A DNA stretch of 6,757 nucleotides from the NCBI GenBank assembly GCA_938091475.1, contig CALLJI010000112.1:1-6757 (forward strand), read 5' to 3'. Below the pieces are notes generated by a model, which was not told the origin of the DNA, ran no database searches, and saw only the letters and a list, made by a program, of their open reading frames with translations. Positions 1 to 6,555 of the stretch are shown here, piece by piece (position 1 is the stretch's first letter; every line of letters starts with the position of its first letter). Both the position numbers and the translations under genes were made by a program. The stretch comes from an uncultured Caldimicrobium sp. (GTDB taxonomy: Bacteria > Desulfobacterota > Thermodesulfobacteria > Thermodesulfobacteriales > Thermodesulfobacteriaceae).

Positions 1-33
1 CCCTCAAAGCAAGAACTGATAAGGCTTACACGG

Positions 34-105
34 AATTTTTCAAAAAATGAGGTTCGCTGCAATTAGGTTATTCTGTATATAATTTTATAATTTTTTTGAA
101 AAATT
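34..105. repeat. 14-bp perfect inverted repeat within the leader
   Basis: AATTTTTCAAAAAA at 34-47 is the exact reverse complement of TTTTTTGAAAAATT at 92-105, with 44 bp between. The right arm overlaps the proposed -35 box and the left arm lies in the transcribed leader, flanking the proposed -10 and the GCAGCGAACC motif. It could be a paired binding site for a DNA-bending or regulatory protein, or only the chance pairing of A/T tracts. Confidence 0.6.
74..102 (-). promoter_or_regulatory. Candidate pre-crRNA promoter in the leader
   Basis: On the minus strand TTTTCA (97-102) and TATACA (74-79) are spaced by 17 bp, fitting a sigma-70 type promoter with a weak -35. Transcription would begin near position 67 and run through the GCAGCGAACC motif toward the left edge. 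In such AT-rich DNA a match of this quality can occur by chance. Confidence 0.4.
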
Positions 106-108
106 AAA

Positions 109-162
109 GGGCACAGCGGTGCCGTGCCCATACGAATTATGGGCAGGGGCAAGCCCTGCCCC
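109..162. repeat. Hairpin pair A-B
   Basis: Unit A (109-129) has arms GGGCACAGC and GCCGTGCCC around GGT, with one mismatch compared with the perfect A copy at 181. Unit B (141-162) has arms GGGCAGGG and CCCTGCCC around GCAAG. The linker between them is 11 nt (ATACGAATTAT). Confidence 0.8.
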
Positions 163-180
163 TACGAATAAAACCCCTCT

Positions 181-235
181 GGGCACGGCGGTGCCGTGCC
201 CCTACGCCTTTTTGGGGCGATTCGTGAATCGCCCC
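181..235. repeat. Hairpin pair A-C
   Basis: Unit A (181-201) has perfect 9-bp arms GGGCACGGC and GCCGTGCCC around GGT. Unit C (214-235) has perfect 10-bp arms GGGGCGATTC and GAATCGCCCC around GT. The linker is 11 nt (TACGCCTTTTT after the tail base C at 202). Confidence 0.85.
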
Positions 236-251
236 TACGAAAAACCCTTTT

Positions 252-272
252 GGGCACGACATGTCGTGCCCC
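252..272. repeat. Single palindrome D
   Basis: Positions 252-271 read GGGCACGACATGTCGTGCCC, a perfect 20-bp palindrome without a loop, followed by the usual CTAC tail. It lacks an 11-nt partner on either side: the linkers are 16 nt to the left and 19 nt to the right. Without a loop it fits a protein-binding or cruciform site as well as a hairpin. Confidence 0.85.
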
Positions 273-291
273 TACATATCAAAACCCCACT

Positions 292-344
292 GGGCTGGGG
301 CAAGCCCAGCCCCTACAGATTTGAGGGCGGTTCGTGAATTGCCC
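292..344. repeat. Hairpin pair B-C at the end of cas2
   Basis: Unit B (292-313) has arms GGGCTGGG and CCCAGCCC around GCAAG; compared with the B copy at 141 one base pair is changed on both arms, keeping the pairing. Unit C (325-344) has arms GGGCGGTTC and GAATTGCCC around GT, with two G-T positions in the stem on the plus strand. The linker is 11 nt. The second unit ends on the last base of the cas2 stop codon, so it would be the first structure in the operon's 3' end. There is no clear T-run after it on the minus strand, so I do not call it an intrinsic terminator. Confidence 0.75.
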
Positions 345-607
345 TATAAAATATTTAGAGTTACTTCCTTTTCTACTCCCAAAACCCTTTTTTGAAGATT
401 CCCCTTATTTTCAATCCTATAAAAATAGATAGAATCCTCCTCACTATCAATAACATTTTTCAGTTCCAAAAGGCATTTCTCTAATTTACCTTCACTTATC
501 TCTCCCTCAAAAACAGAATTTTGAACCCAATTGAAATACTTTCTTAGAATTTTTCTAACTTTATTTACTCGCTCTTCTGCAATATCATAGGTCACAATAT
601 AGTACAT
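344..607 (-). CDS. cas2: Cas2, structural partner of Cas1 in spacer acquisition
   Basis: Cas2 dimers bridge two Cas1 dimers in the adaptation complex. The 87-residue protein begins MYYIVTYDIAEE with the conserved Asp (D8) after the first strand, followed by the family motif NWVQNSVFEGEI (26-37) of the ferredoxin-like fold; FYRIENKG (62-69) and the C-terminal strand follow. An in-frame ATG 14 codons upstream (649) would read through the end of cas1 and adds residues before the first beta strand that no Cas2 needs, so the start at 605-607 is chosen. It follows the cas1 stop by one base (TAAGATG). The TAG stop (344-346) touches the edge of the palindrome cluster: base 344 is also the last base of the nearest hairpin. 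It is the last gene of the operon. Confidence 0.95.
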   Translation of the reverse strand: MYYIVTYDIAEERVNKVRKILRKYFNWVQNSVFEGEISEGKLEKCLLELKNVIDSEEDSIYFYRIENKGNLQKRVLGVEKEVTLNIL

Positions 608-608
608 C

Positions 609-1586
609 TTACCACCAAGCCTTAAGAGGCTTATAAACTTCATCTTCAAGCAGGTGTTTGATTAATTTAAAACATTCTAATCTTATAAGAGTTCGATAAG
701 ATACATTTCTCTTTAATTTTCTGTGCTTTATGGTGGTATTGAGTTTTTCATCGAAGGATTTCACAAATTTTTTCCTCCCCTCAGTTGTCAAATAACAGTA
801 ATTTACATCCTCATCAAAGTCACTTAATTTTATCATCCCATTGTTTACAAGTTTAAAAATGAGCTGATCTCCAATTAAAGGTTTGAAAATTTCTGCAATA
901 TCTAAAGCTAAGGAAAATCTTCTCTCCCTTGGTTCGTGTAAATAACTTAGAGTGGGATTTAACTGGGTATGATAAATTTCGGAGAGCACGGTGGTATAAA
1001 TTAATGAATTTACAAAGGAAATCATTGCATTTACTGGATTGCTGGGGGGACGCTTTTCCCTCTTGTGAATAAAAAAGTCTCCCTTCAAGATTATGTTAAA
1101 ACTCTGATAATAGGCTTCTCTTGCTCGTCCTTCACAAGCCATAAGCTCTGAAATTGTCCTACACTGAGATAATTTTTCCATTTCTTTCGATATTTTTTCT
1201 TGATATTCCTTAGTATGCTCATATTCTTTTAGGTTCCTAAGCATATGAAACAGAGCAGAATCTACAAAACAATAGGCTATATAAAATCTCTTTTCATAAT
1301 CAAGATAATACTGAACTTGCCTTACCAGTACATCCCCAGAAACATTACTTTGACGAGGTAGAAAACTTCCTGCATAAAAACCATAATAATTGTATATATG
1401 AAGAACCTTATTTTGCTGGGAAATAAAATTTAAAAACTTTGTGTTCAAATCAAGCTCGCCAAAGAGATGAATTGATTCTATATCCTCAATGGGTATGGCT
1501 CTTTTTTCTCCGTTTTCATTTTCAATAAATACCGTATTTTCCTTTCTTCTTATCCGTCCATTTGTAAAGATATAGTAGTGCCTCAT
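609..1586 (-). CDS. cas1: Cas1 spacer integrase, type I-B (Hmari/Tneap) group
   Basis: Cas1 is the metal-dependent integrase that, as a complex with Cas2, inserts new spacers at the leader end of the array. This 325-residue protein has an N-terminal beta domain (about 1-85) and an alpha-helical catalytic domain. The expected active-site residues are present: E152 in ACEGRAREAYY, H217 in YLHEPRERRFSLALDI (215-230), and D229 with E232 in LDIAEIFKP. The tail (SYRTLIRLECFKLIKHLL, 296-313, ending in AWW) matches the type I-B Cas1 family. Length is normal. The ATG start lies 12 nt after the cas4 stop; the A/T-only gap has no Shine-Dalgarno. Its TAA stop is separated from the cas2 ATG by one base, and its last codons (TGG TGG) supply a weak GGTGG ribosome site for cas2. 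Confidence 0.96.
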   Translation of the reverse strand: MRHYYIFTNGRIRRKENTVFIENENGEKRAIPIEDIESIHLFGELDLNTKFLNFISQQNKVLHIYNYYGFYAGSFLPRQSNVSGDVLVRQVQYYLDYEKRFYIAYCFVDSALFHMLRNLKEYEHTKEYQEKISKEMEKLSQCRTISELMACEGRAREAYYQSFNIILKGDFFIHKREKRPPSNPVNAMISFVNSLIYTTVLSEIYHTQLNPTLSYLHEPRERRFSLALDIAEIFKPLIGDQLIFKLVNNGMIKLSDFDEDVNYCYLTTEGRKKFVKSFDEKLNTTIKHRKLKRNVSYRTLIRLECFKLIKHLLEDEVYKPLKAWW

Positions 1587-1598
1587 ACTATTTAATTT

Positions 1599-2105
1599 TT
1601 AAACCCAGCATAGTTCATAGTGAGCACACTTTGGACAGTAAGGTTTATAGATTTTTGGCGGAGGTTTTTTAAGTTTAAGGATCCTATCAATTTTCAAAAG
1701 AGCTTCCTCAACCTCTTTTTCTGCCTCAGGGGTTAGATGCACCTCTTCTTTTTTTCTCAATCTTGGATAATTTATAATTCCCTTTTTTTCTACCCCAAGT
1801 TGTTTTAAATAATAAAGATAATATAACAACTGCATCCTATTTGCCTGAGCAATTTTATTTGATCTCTTAATCTCTCTAACTGAATCCTCATCCAAAATGT
1901 CAATTCTTATCAGGTCATCAATTAGAATATCCCTCCTTGTCTCTTCTTCGTAGGAACTATCATTGAGAAGTTTTCCAAGCAAAACCAGTTCTGAATCTGG
2001 CTCCAATTGGATGCCCCTATCAAAAAACCAAAGCTTCCTTTCACAAACATAGAGATAATTTACTTTTACCCCATTAGTTTTTAATTTTTCAAAGTCTATT
2101 GGCAT
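1599..2105 (-). CDS. cas4: Cas4, iron-sulfur RecB-like nuclease for spacer processing
   Basis: Cas4 works with Cas1-Cas2 to select and trim prespacers by PAM. This 168-residue protein has the four cysteines that hold the Fe-S cluster: C21 near the N-terminus and C157, C160, C166 at the C-terminus (CPKCAHYELC). The RecB-type nuclease core shows D69 (RIDIL), E78 and K80 (EIK), and the Q92...Y96 motif (MQLLYYLYYL). The position usually occupied by a metal-binding histidine in the GxxxH...Y segment reads N48 here (GKLLNDSSY, 44-52), which is unusual. Length is normal for the short I-B Cas4 group. The ATG start follows the cas3 stop by 8 nt and has no convincing Shine-Dalgarno (AACTCAGA precedes it); translation may depend on coupling to cas3. 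The stop TAA is 12 nt before cas1. Confidence 0.92.
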   Translation of the reverse strand: MPIDFEKLKTNGVKVNYLYVCERKLWFFDRGIQLEPDSELVLLGKLLNDSSYEEETRRDILIDDLIRIDILDEDSVREIKRSNKIAQANRMQLLYYLYYLKQLGVEKKGIINYPRLRKKEEVHLTPEAEKEVEEALLKIDRILKLKKPPPKIYKPYCPKCAHYELCWV

Positions 2106-2113
2106 TCTGAGTT

Positions 2114-4702
2114 TTAAAAAATGTTATCACATTCTTTATCGCTTTGATTCTCTTTTAGACCAAAGGTTTTATCATAGAAGAAAGATTCCGTCACATATAT
2201 ATCCTCAAGCCAAGCTCTAACTTTTTGCCTAAGCTTAGAATTTTCAATATAACTTGCGAGATAAGAAACATCTACTAATCCTTTTGATGGGTCTTTCAAA
2301 AGCATATAGTAATCTATGTTTACTACAAATTTAGCCAGTATATCACTTTTAAACTTCACATAGTTTATACCTTCATCTAATTTTTCAATCTCTTCCCTAA
2401 GCCTCTGCACCAAATTCTTAGGAATTACGGGAACATCAAATATCCTGCGGAATATCTCATAAGCTTCTTCTTTCCTTTCTGAGACATAGCCAGCATCAAG
2501 AATTTCAAGAGTATCATAGAACCTATTAAGATAATCAGACAATTTGATCATTTTTTCATTATAGCTGAATGTCTTTACAAGCATATCATAAGCTTCTTTA
2601 ACTAAATAATTTTTATCTATTTCAGAGAGTAAAAATTCCTTATTGTTTAAATTATCCTTTGCCAAAATTTGTCTTATGGCTTCAGATGGTTCTATGGCTC
2701 TCTTTGGTGTAGATTCATTCATTTCAGCTAACTCAATATTTATTCCAGCCTTTTTTAAAAGTGAAACCAGAGCACAAAAGAGAAGGCTATTTTTATAAAC
2801 AGTTCCAGCCCCAGAACACACTTCATATCTATTCTTTCTCTCATCTGGCTCTTTCTTAAAAAAAATAAAAATATTTGGCTCACTCACAGTATACTCGCCC
2901 TTCTTATATCTTCTCAAAACTCTGCCCATCCTCTGAACAAGGGCATCCATAGGAGCCAATTCAGTATAGAGAACATCTGCATCAATATCTAAGGATGCTT
3001 CTACCACCTGAGTTGCCACAAGAATTTTTCCAGCTTTCTCATCCTCTACCTTAGGGTTCTTAAACTCCCCCTCCACTACCTCGCTCTCTATTTCTCTTCT
3101 ATCACTAATCGTAAATCTTGAGTGAAGTAAGCTGAGAAAAATCTGATCTTTTATTTGCTCCTCTTCAAGAACTTTCTTTATCTCTTGGTAAACCTCTTGA
3201 GCCTTTTTTATAGTATTAAGAATTATTAACACCCTTTTGCCACTCTTTGCATCCCTTAAAATATCTCTTGCCTTGTCCTTTAAATCTCCCTCACAAAGTT
3301 TTACCCTGTGCCTTTTCAAACTTTCGTACTCTCTTCTTTCTTCCTCATAGAGATCTATGATTTGAAAATTTTCTTTCCCAACTCTTTTCTCAATTTCCTC
3401 TAATACAAAATTGGGAAGGGTAGCTGTCATAAGTAAAAATTTTCCACCAAGCTTTATGATATCTTCTATTAACTTGAGTATAATTGCCACAGCTTGAGGA
3501 TCATAGGCTTGCACTTCATCTATGACGAGTCTTGAATATCCGAGGGTTGCATAGATTTTTTCATATCCTGGATACTTTAGAGCAGAGGGAAAAATTTGAT
3601 CTCCTGTAGTTATGAGTACAGGATATGCCAGATGGCGTGCAAGATCAAGCACCCTCATCCTTTCCCCTTCATAGTTTGTGGTACTCTCATAAAGGTACAC
3701 ATCTGCATCGGAGTGTAATAGAGCAACTTTCTCTTCACCAAAGACACCTTTTGACCTTTCATAAATTGCATTCACTGCACTTCTTAAAGGTAAGGTAAAG
3801 AAAAGCTTAGAGCCTGCGCCCCATAGGAATGCAAACTCCGTTTTACCAGTGCCTGTTGGAGCAACTAAAATTAAGTTTTTATCCTTTTTGTCCTTGATAA
3901 TTTCTGCTTGCCAAAAACTCTCTGGAAATTTTTGAGAAAGCCCATTTTCTATCTCTTGATAGGGAGGAATGTCTTTTTCTATGTCCTCACTAATTCCTTC
4001 CCTTTGTAAGTATGAAGCAAAATGATCCACCCTTATCAAAACACCAAGGGTAAAAATCATCTTTCGTTTAAAATCCTCATTCAATTCAAGCTTGTAAGGT
4101 AAGAAATAATTGAGATAGGGAGGTTTGAGATGAGATAACAGATCACAACCCGTACTGATTATCTCTGCTAACTCTTCATTAAACCCTATATAGCCCAAAT
4201 ATTGTTTAAGCTGATTAGAGTTAGTAAGTTCAGCGCAGAGAATTGATAAGAGCTCAGCCCTTAATTGCTCTTCTTCTAATATTTTCTTCGCTACCCTTTT
4301 GAACTCACTCCTTTGACCTAAAAGGAAACCCTCAAAGTTAGCTCTCCAGTGATGAAAAGCCACAGCAGATAGGATTATGTCTTGTTCTTCCCTGTTTATA
4401 TTTTTTGCCTCATTATACCCGGACGAATTAAGACTAAGCCATAAGATGGAAAAAAGACTATGGGGAATATCTGGAAAGGGCAATCTAATTGGATAATCCC
4501 AATTGCCCACAGATATCTGAAAGGTCGGGGAGACCTTGCCAAGGTCATGGGCAAAAATAGCTATTTTGATGAGCTCCTTAGTTTTATCCTCAATGGGTAA
4601 GAAGTTCTCAAGTTTTTCAAATTGTTCAAATAAAGCTTCTGTATGCTCAGAAAGGTAAAACTCCCTTCCATCAGAAGCCTTACTCTTTGCCCAAATCCTC
4701 AC
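2114..4702 (-). CDS. cas3: Cas3, HD nuclease fused to superfamily 2 helicase
   Basis: Cas3 is recruited by target-bound Cascade, nicks the displaced strand with its HD domain and then unwinds and degrades DNA using ATP. This 862-residue protein has both modules. HD domain: H20, the H52-D53 pair in AHDLGK (51-56), H81 and the H117-H118 pair, all expected metal ligands. Helicase: Walker A APTGTGKT (281-288), motif II as DEVQ (395-398) instead of the textbook DEAH/DExx of other helicases, motif III MTATLP (425-430), motif V around ATQVVEASLDIDAD (563-576) and motif VI QRMGRVLRR (590-598). The remaining C-terminal part (about 610-862) is the variable accessory region, with no motif that I recognise. 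All catalytic residues appear intact. The start is GTG, chosen because a strong AGGAGG lies 6 nt upstream; residues just after it (MRIWAKSKA) lead straight into the HD domain. It lies between cas5 and cas4, with 8 nt to cas4. Confidence 0.96.
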   Translation of the reverse strand: MRIWAKSKASDGREFYLSEHTEALFEQFEKLENFLPIEDKTKELIKIAIFAHDLGKVSPTFQISVGNWDYPIRLPFPDIPHSLFSILWLSLNSSGYNEAKNINREEQDIILSAVAFHHWRANFEGFLLGQRSEFKRVAKKILEEEQLRAELLSILCAELTNSNQLKQYLGYIGFNEELAEIISTGCDLLSHLKPPYLNYFLPYKLELNEDFKRKMIFTLGVLIRVDHFASYLQREGISEDIEKDIPPYQEIENGLSQKFPESFWQAEIIKDKKDKNLILVAPTGTGKTEFAFLWGAGSKLFFTLPLRSAVNAIYERSKGVFGEEKVALLHSDADVYLYESTTNYEGERMRVLDLARHLAYPVLITTGDQIFPSALKYPGYEKIYATLGYSRLVIDEVQAYDPQAVAIILKLIEDIIKLGGKFLLMTATLPNFVLEEIEKRVGKENFQIIDLYEEERREYESLKRHRVKLCEGDLKDKARDILRDAKSGKRVLIILNTIKKAQEVYQEIKKVLEEEQIKDQIFLSLLHSRFTISDRREIESEVVEGEFKNPKVEDEKAGKILVATQVVEASLDIDADVLYTELAPMDALVQRMGRVLRRYKKGEYTVSEPNIFIFFKKEPDERKNRYEVCSGAGTVYKNSLLFCALVSLLKKAGINIELAEMNESTPKRAIEPSEAIRQILAKDNLNNKEFLLSEIDKNYLVKEAYDMLVKTFSYNEKMIKLSDYLNRFYDTLEILDAGYVSERKEEAYEIFRRIFDVPVIPKNLVQRLREEIEKLDEGINYVKFKSDILAKFVVNIDYYMLLKDPSKGLVDVSYLASYIENSKLRQKVRAWLEDIYVTESFFYDKTFGLKENQSDKECDNIF

Positions 4703-4708
4703 ACTTTA

Positions 4709-4714
4709 CCTCCT
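4709..4714 (-). promoter_or_regulatory. Ribosome binding site that fixes the GTG start of cas3
   Basis: AGGAGG on the minus strand, 6 nt before a GTG (4700-4702). It fills most of the 14-nt gap between cas5 and cas3 and is the reason for taking the GTG rather than an internal ATG as the cas3 start. Confidence 0.85.
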
Positions 4715-4716
4715 GT

Positions 4717-5520
4717 TCAATAAAACACCATCCCAAGCCCTTCCTCTTGATCTATGGGATAGTTAAATGGTCTAAAACCCTGCCCTTCATAGAGTTTAAC
4801 TACAATATATTCAGTAAATTTGCGCTGACCATCTAAGATTTCGTAAAATAAGCCCAGTCTAAATATATTTGCATTCAACTCTTCATAAAATCTCCTGTAA
4901 TTTCCCAAAAACTCCTCAGCTTTTTCACCGTTCTGTAAGAAGCCATAAATAATATTTTTTGGATCTGGAAACCAAGTAAAAAGATTTGTAGGATAAACCT
5001 TCCCAGCCACAGGTTCTATAATTTTGACCTCTTTTATATATATCCAATCTTCTGCTCTACCAAGATGAATGGAGCTAAGTCTGTCCTTTGGATCTAAGAA
5101 AGCTTCCAGAATTTTCTCTAAAAAGCTTATCTCTGGATGAAAGACATAGATTGTTATATCTACATTCTGAAGCACATCTAAAACAACAGGGGCTTGACCC
5201 CCTGGATGCTGAGGTGTAAAGTCAATAAATCTTCTGTTAATTGCACCAAATCTTTTTGTATGACTCTCCTTATCTAAGTTCCTAAACCAAACATATTCTT
5301 TTACTATACTTTCATATTTTCCATACACACATAAACTAAGTCCATCTTTGATTTTTCTAAAGGTGTCCTCTCCATCGCTTTTTATCCCAAGGAGATTGCA
5401 GAGAAGACCCTTGACAGTTGAGTATGGTGGTATTGGGTATGAAAACCTTCTTTGATAGGAAAAGGGAATTCTATAGTGAGCAGAAGGCTGATAAATTTTT
5501 ACTCTAAGAACTTTGCTCAT
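4717..5520 (-). CDS. cas5: Cas5t, Cascade subunit holding the crRNA 5' handle
   Basis: This 267-residue protein is a Cas5 of the Tneap type. In type I systems Cas5 is a RAMP-fold protein that binds the 5' handle of the crRNA and joins the Cas7 backbone to Cas8; this variant is not expected to cut RNA because a separate Cas6 does so in type I-B. The diagnostic N-terminal pattern is visible: LRVKIYQPSAHYRIP (residues 5-19) then FSYPIPPYSTVKGLL (26-40), the YPxPPYSTxxG signature of Cas5. Further conserved-looking parts are HLGRAEDW (152-159) and a C-terminal GFRPFNYPI (248-256). Start is ATG with AGGAGA upstream. It ends in TGA, 14 nt before the cas3 start, and that gap carries the cas3 ribosome binding site. 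No truncation is seen. Confidence 0.93.
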   Translation of the reverse strand: MSKVLRVKIYQPSAHYRIPFSYQRRFSYPIPPYSTVKGLLCNLLGIKSDGEDTFRKIKDGLSLCVYGKYESIVKEYVWFRNLDKESHTKRFGAINRRFIDFTPQHPGGQAPVVLDVLQNVDITIYVFHPEISFLEKILEAFLDPKDRLSSIHLGRAEDWIYIKEVKIIEPVAGKVYPTNLFTWFPDPKNIIYGFLQNGEKAEEFLGNYRRFYEELNANIFRLGLFYEILDGQRKFTEYIVVKLYEGQGFRPFNYPIDQEEGLGMVFY

Positions 5521-5529
5521 TCTTTATCT

Positions 5530-5535
5530 TCTCCT
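5530..5535 (-). promoter_or_regulatory. Ribosome binding site of cas5
   Basis: AGGAGA on the minus strand, 9 nt before the cas5 ATG, overlapping the TAG stop of cas7 (TTAGGAGAAG). It supports the chosen start and coupled translation of cas7 and cas5. Confidence 0.75.
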
Positions 5536-6550
5536 AACATTCACAATTTAGGCCTATGTGATTCAAAAAATCCTTCCAATTTGTGCAGAACCCTTCGGTG
5601 TTTGTTAGCACTAATTTGTTGGGATCGTAAACATAAATTTTCTCCTGTGATCCCTCAAGGTAGCTATTATCTAAGACTGATGAGTCAAATCTTCCGAGTT
5701 CCACGAAGGGATGGAATAAAGGAATAGGAAGTTTTGAGGCACTGGCTATGATAAATTTGGGAACAATTCCTATGCACTCTCCACTTGAGTGATATATCAA
5801 ACCGTTTTTAAGAACTGTGAGTATCTGGCATAGGCGCTTACATTTTGGCTCATCCTTCAATTTAAAAATGGCTTTTTTCTTATTGTTCAATGGTAGTATG
5901 GTGATGGAACCATTTGGTGTATGAAAAATAGAAGAGTTTTGTGCCCGGGTTACATTAATCACCTGATTTTTTCCGGAAAAGGATAATTCTAAAATTCCGA
6001 GGTTGAAACGATAATTATCTATTAACCACTCATCTTTTCCCAACTTTTCCACATCAATGGTAAAAGAGACCTTATAATAAGAATGATGCTCTTCTTTATT
6101 CACTGGGTTTGGATTTGCTCCACATCGTCTGGCAAGATCATGGTTGGCATTAAACTGGGTATCTCCTTCCCAGGTTTCAAGGGAGATCGCCTTTGTTATC
6201 CCTATACAAGCCTTTCTTGTAAGACTCTGCTCACCAGAAATAGTGTACATATAACCAAAGGCATCAAGCTCTGCGTGAGTTAAAATGTTTTGCTTTGTCA
6301 AATCGAACTGAACAACTCCACTGGTATCTATGCAATCTGCTGGTTTCCAATCATCTCCATTTAGTCTATATAGGGTTTCGAAGAGATAGTGCCTTATAGC
6401 AACTCTGGATAAATAGGTATAGGTTCTATTTCCAAAGCGGGTGAGTTTTTTAATAGAGGGCATATTACCGCCAAGCTTTTCATCCCTATTTAGGGCAGAG
6501 GCTTCAAAAATCATAGTTAATGTAATTGCTTTAGGCAGACTATGGCTCAT
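5534..6550 (-). CDS. cas7: Cas7, Cst2/DevR family, type I-B Cascade backbone subunit
   Basis: This 338-residue protein fits the Cst2/DevR branch of Cas7 (RAMP/RRM fold). In the family, several copies polymerise along the crRNA spacer and form the Cascade backbone in the cytoplasm. Visible family features are the N-terminal strand leading into FEASALNRDEKLGGNM (residues 15-30), followed by SIKKLTRFGNRTYTYLSRVAIRH (32-54, written here only as a position guide in two parts: SIKKLTRFGN and YLSRVAIRH), the ELDAFGYM segment (94-101), TRKACIGITKAISLE (111-125) and NANHDLARR (134-142). Length is normal for the family. The ATG start is fixed by a strong Shine-Dalgarno 5 nt upstream. The stop TAG is followed by a 13-nt gap to cas5 and is itself part of the cas5 Shine-Dalgarno. 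Five cysteines in the C-terminal 100 residues (C237, C241, C259, C322, C336, and C338 at the very end) are noted without an assigned role. The name Cas7 is secure; the subtype rests on the motifs plus neighbours. Confidence 0.93.
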   Translation of the reverse strand: MSHSLPKAITLTMIFEASALNRDEKLGGNMPSIKKLTRFGNRTYTYLSRVAIRHYLFETLYRLNGDDWKPADCIDTSGVVQFDLTKQNILTHAELDAFGYMYTISGEQSLTRKACIGITKAISLETWEGDTQFNANHDLARRCGANPNPVNKEEHHSYYKVSFTIDVEKLGKDEWLIDNYRFNLGILELSFSGKNQVINVTRAQNSSIFHTPNGSITILPLNNKKKAIFKLKDEPKCKRLCQILTVLKNGLIYHSSGECIGIVPKFIIASASKLPIPLFHPFVELGRFDSSVLDNSYLEGSQEKIYVYDPNKLVLTNTEGFCTNWKDFLNHIGLNCEC

Positions 6551-6555
6551 TTTTA

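Larger units (their letters stand above)
1..108 (-). promoter_or_regulatory. Probable CRISPR leader, with array predicted just left of position 1
   Basis: Read on the minus strand, this AT-rich stretch lies downstream of cas2 in the same orientation as the operon, where a type I-B array is commonly found. It contains a TGCAGCGAACC motif (51-61) followed by a short T/A-rich tract, and ends at the edge in CTTTGAGGG (1-9). From memory, leaders of several type I-B and related bacterial arrays carry a very similar GCAGCGAACC motif; I cannot check this here. There is no open frame of note and no direct repeat in it. The leader would supply the promoter for pre-crRNA and the integration signal for Cas1-Cas2. 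The first repeat is not visible, so the call depends on sequence outside the window. Confidence 0.65.
109..344. repeat. Cluster of seven REP-like GC-rich palindromes between cas2 and the CRISPR leader
   Basis: Seven hairpin units start at 109, 141, 181, 214, 252, 292 and 325. Each has a GGGC or GGGGC left arm, a matching right arm ending GCCC(C), and nearly always a CCTA(C) tail on the plus strand, so all have the same orientation. By sequence they fall into classes in the order A, B, A, C, D, B, C. Arms differ between classes, but the two sides change together, so pairing is kept. Linkers alternate: 11, 18, 11, 16, 19 and 11 nt, and the longer linkers share AAAACCC. The block is strongly GC-rich against AT-rich genes on one side and an AT-rich leader on the other. 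Such elements are found dispersed in bacterial genomes and can act in RNA stability, termination or as non-autonomous mobile units; which applies here cannot be told. No gene in this stretch is supported. Confidence 0.85.

Noticed and set aside
214..271. Intrinsic terminator for the cas operon
   Set aside because: The hairpins are stable, but none is followed by a clear T-run on the minus strand; after unit D the run is interrupted by GGG. A terminator role is possible but not supported.
119..337. Plus-strand open frame of 72 codons
   Set aside because: It runs entirely through the palindrome cluster; its repeated Cys-Pro/Pro-Tyr content comes from the CCCCTAC tails and it resembles no protein.
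109..344. Degenerate CRISPR array, suggested by units repeating every 32-40 bp
   Set aside because: The repeated parts are palindromes of several different sequences, and the linkers (11-19 nt) are partly alike, the reverse of a constant repeat with unique spacers.
608..649. Upstream ATG start for cas2, adding 14 residues
   Set aside because: It overlaps the 3' end of cas1, and the known Cas2 fold starts at MYYIVTYD; the ATG one base after the cas1 stop fits better.
2114..2870. Extra domain or fusion in the C-terminal part of Cas3
   Set aside because: The overall length (862) is within the usual range for an HD-helicase Cas3 with its accessory C-terminal region, and no motif of another family is visible.
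5452..5727. Plus-strand open frame of 91 codons
   Set aside because: Antisense shadow across the well-supported cas5/cas7 junction, with no ribosome site or recognisable product.
6083..6283. Plus-strand open frame of 66 codons
   Set aside because: Antisense shadow of cas7 with no supporting signal.
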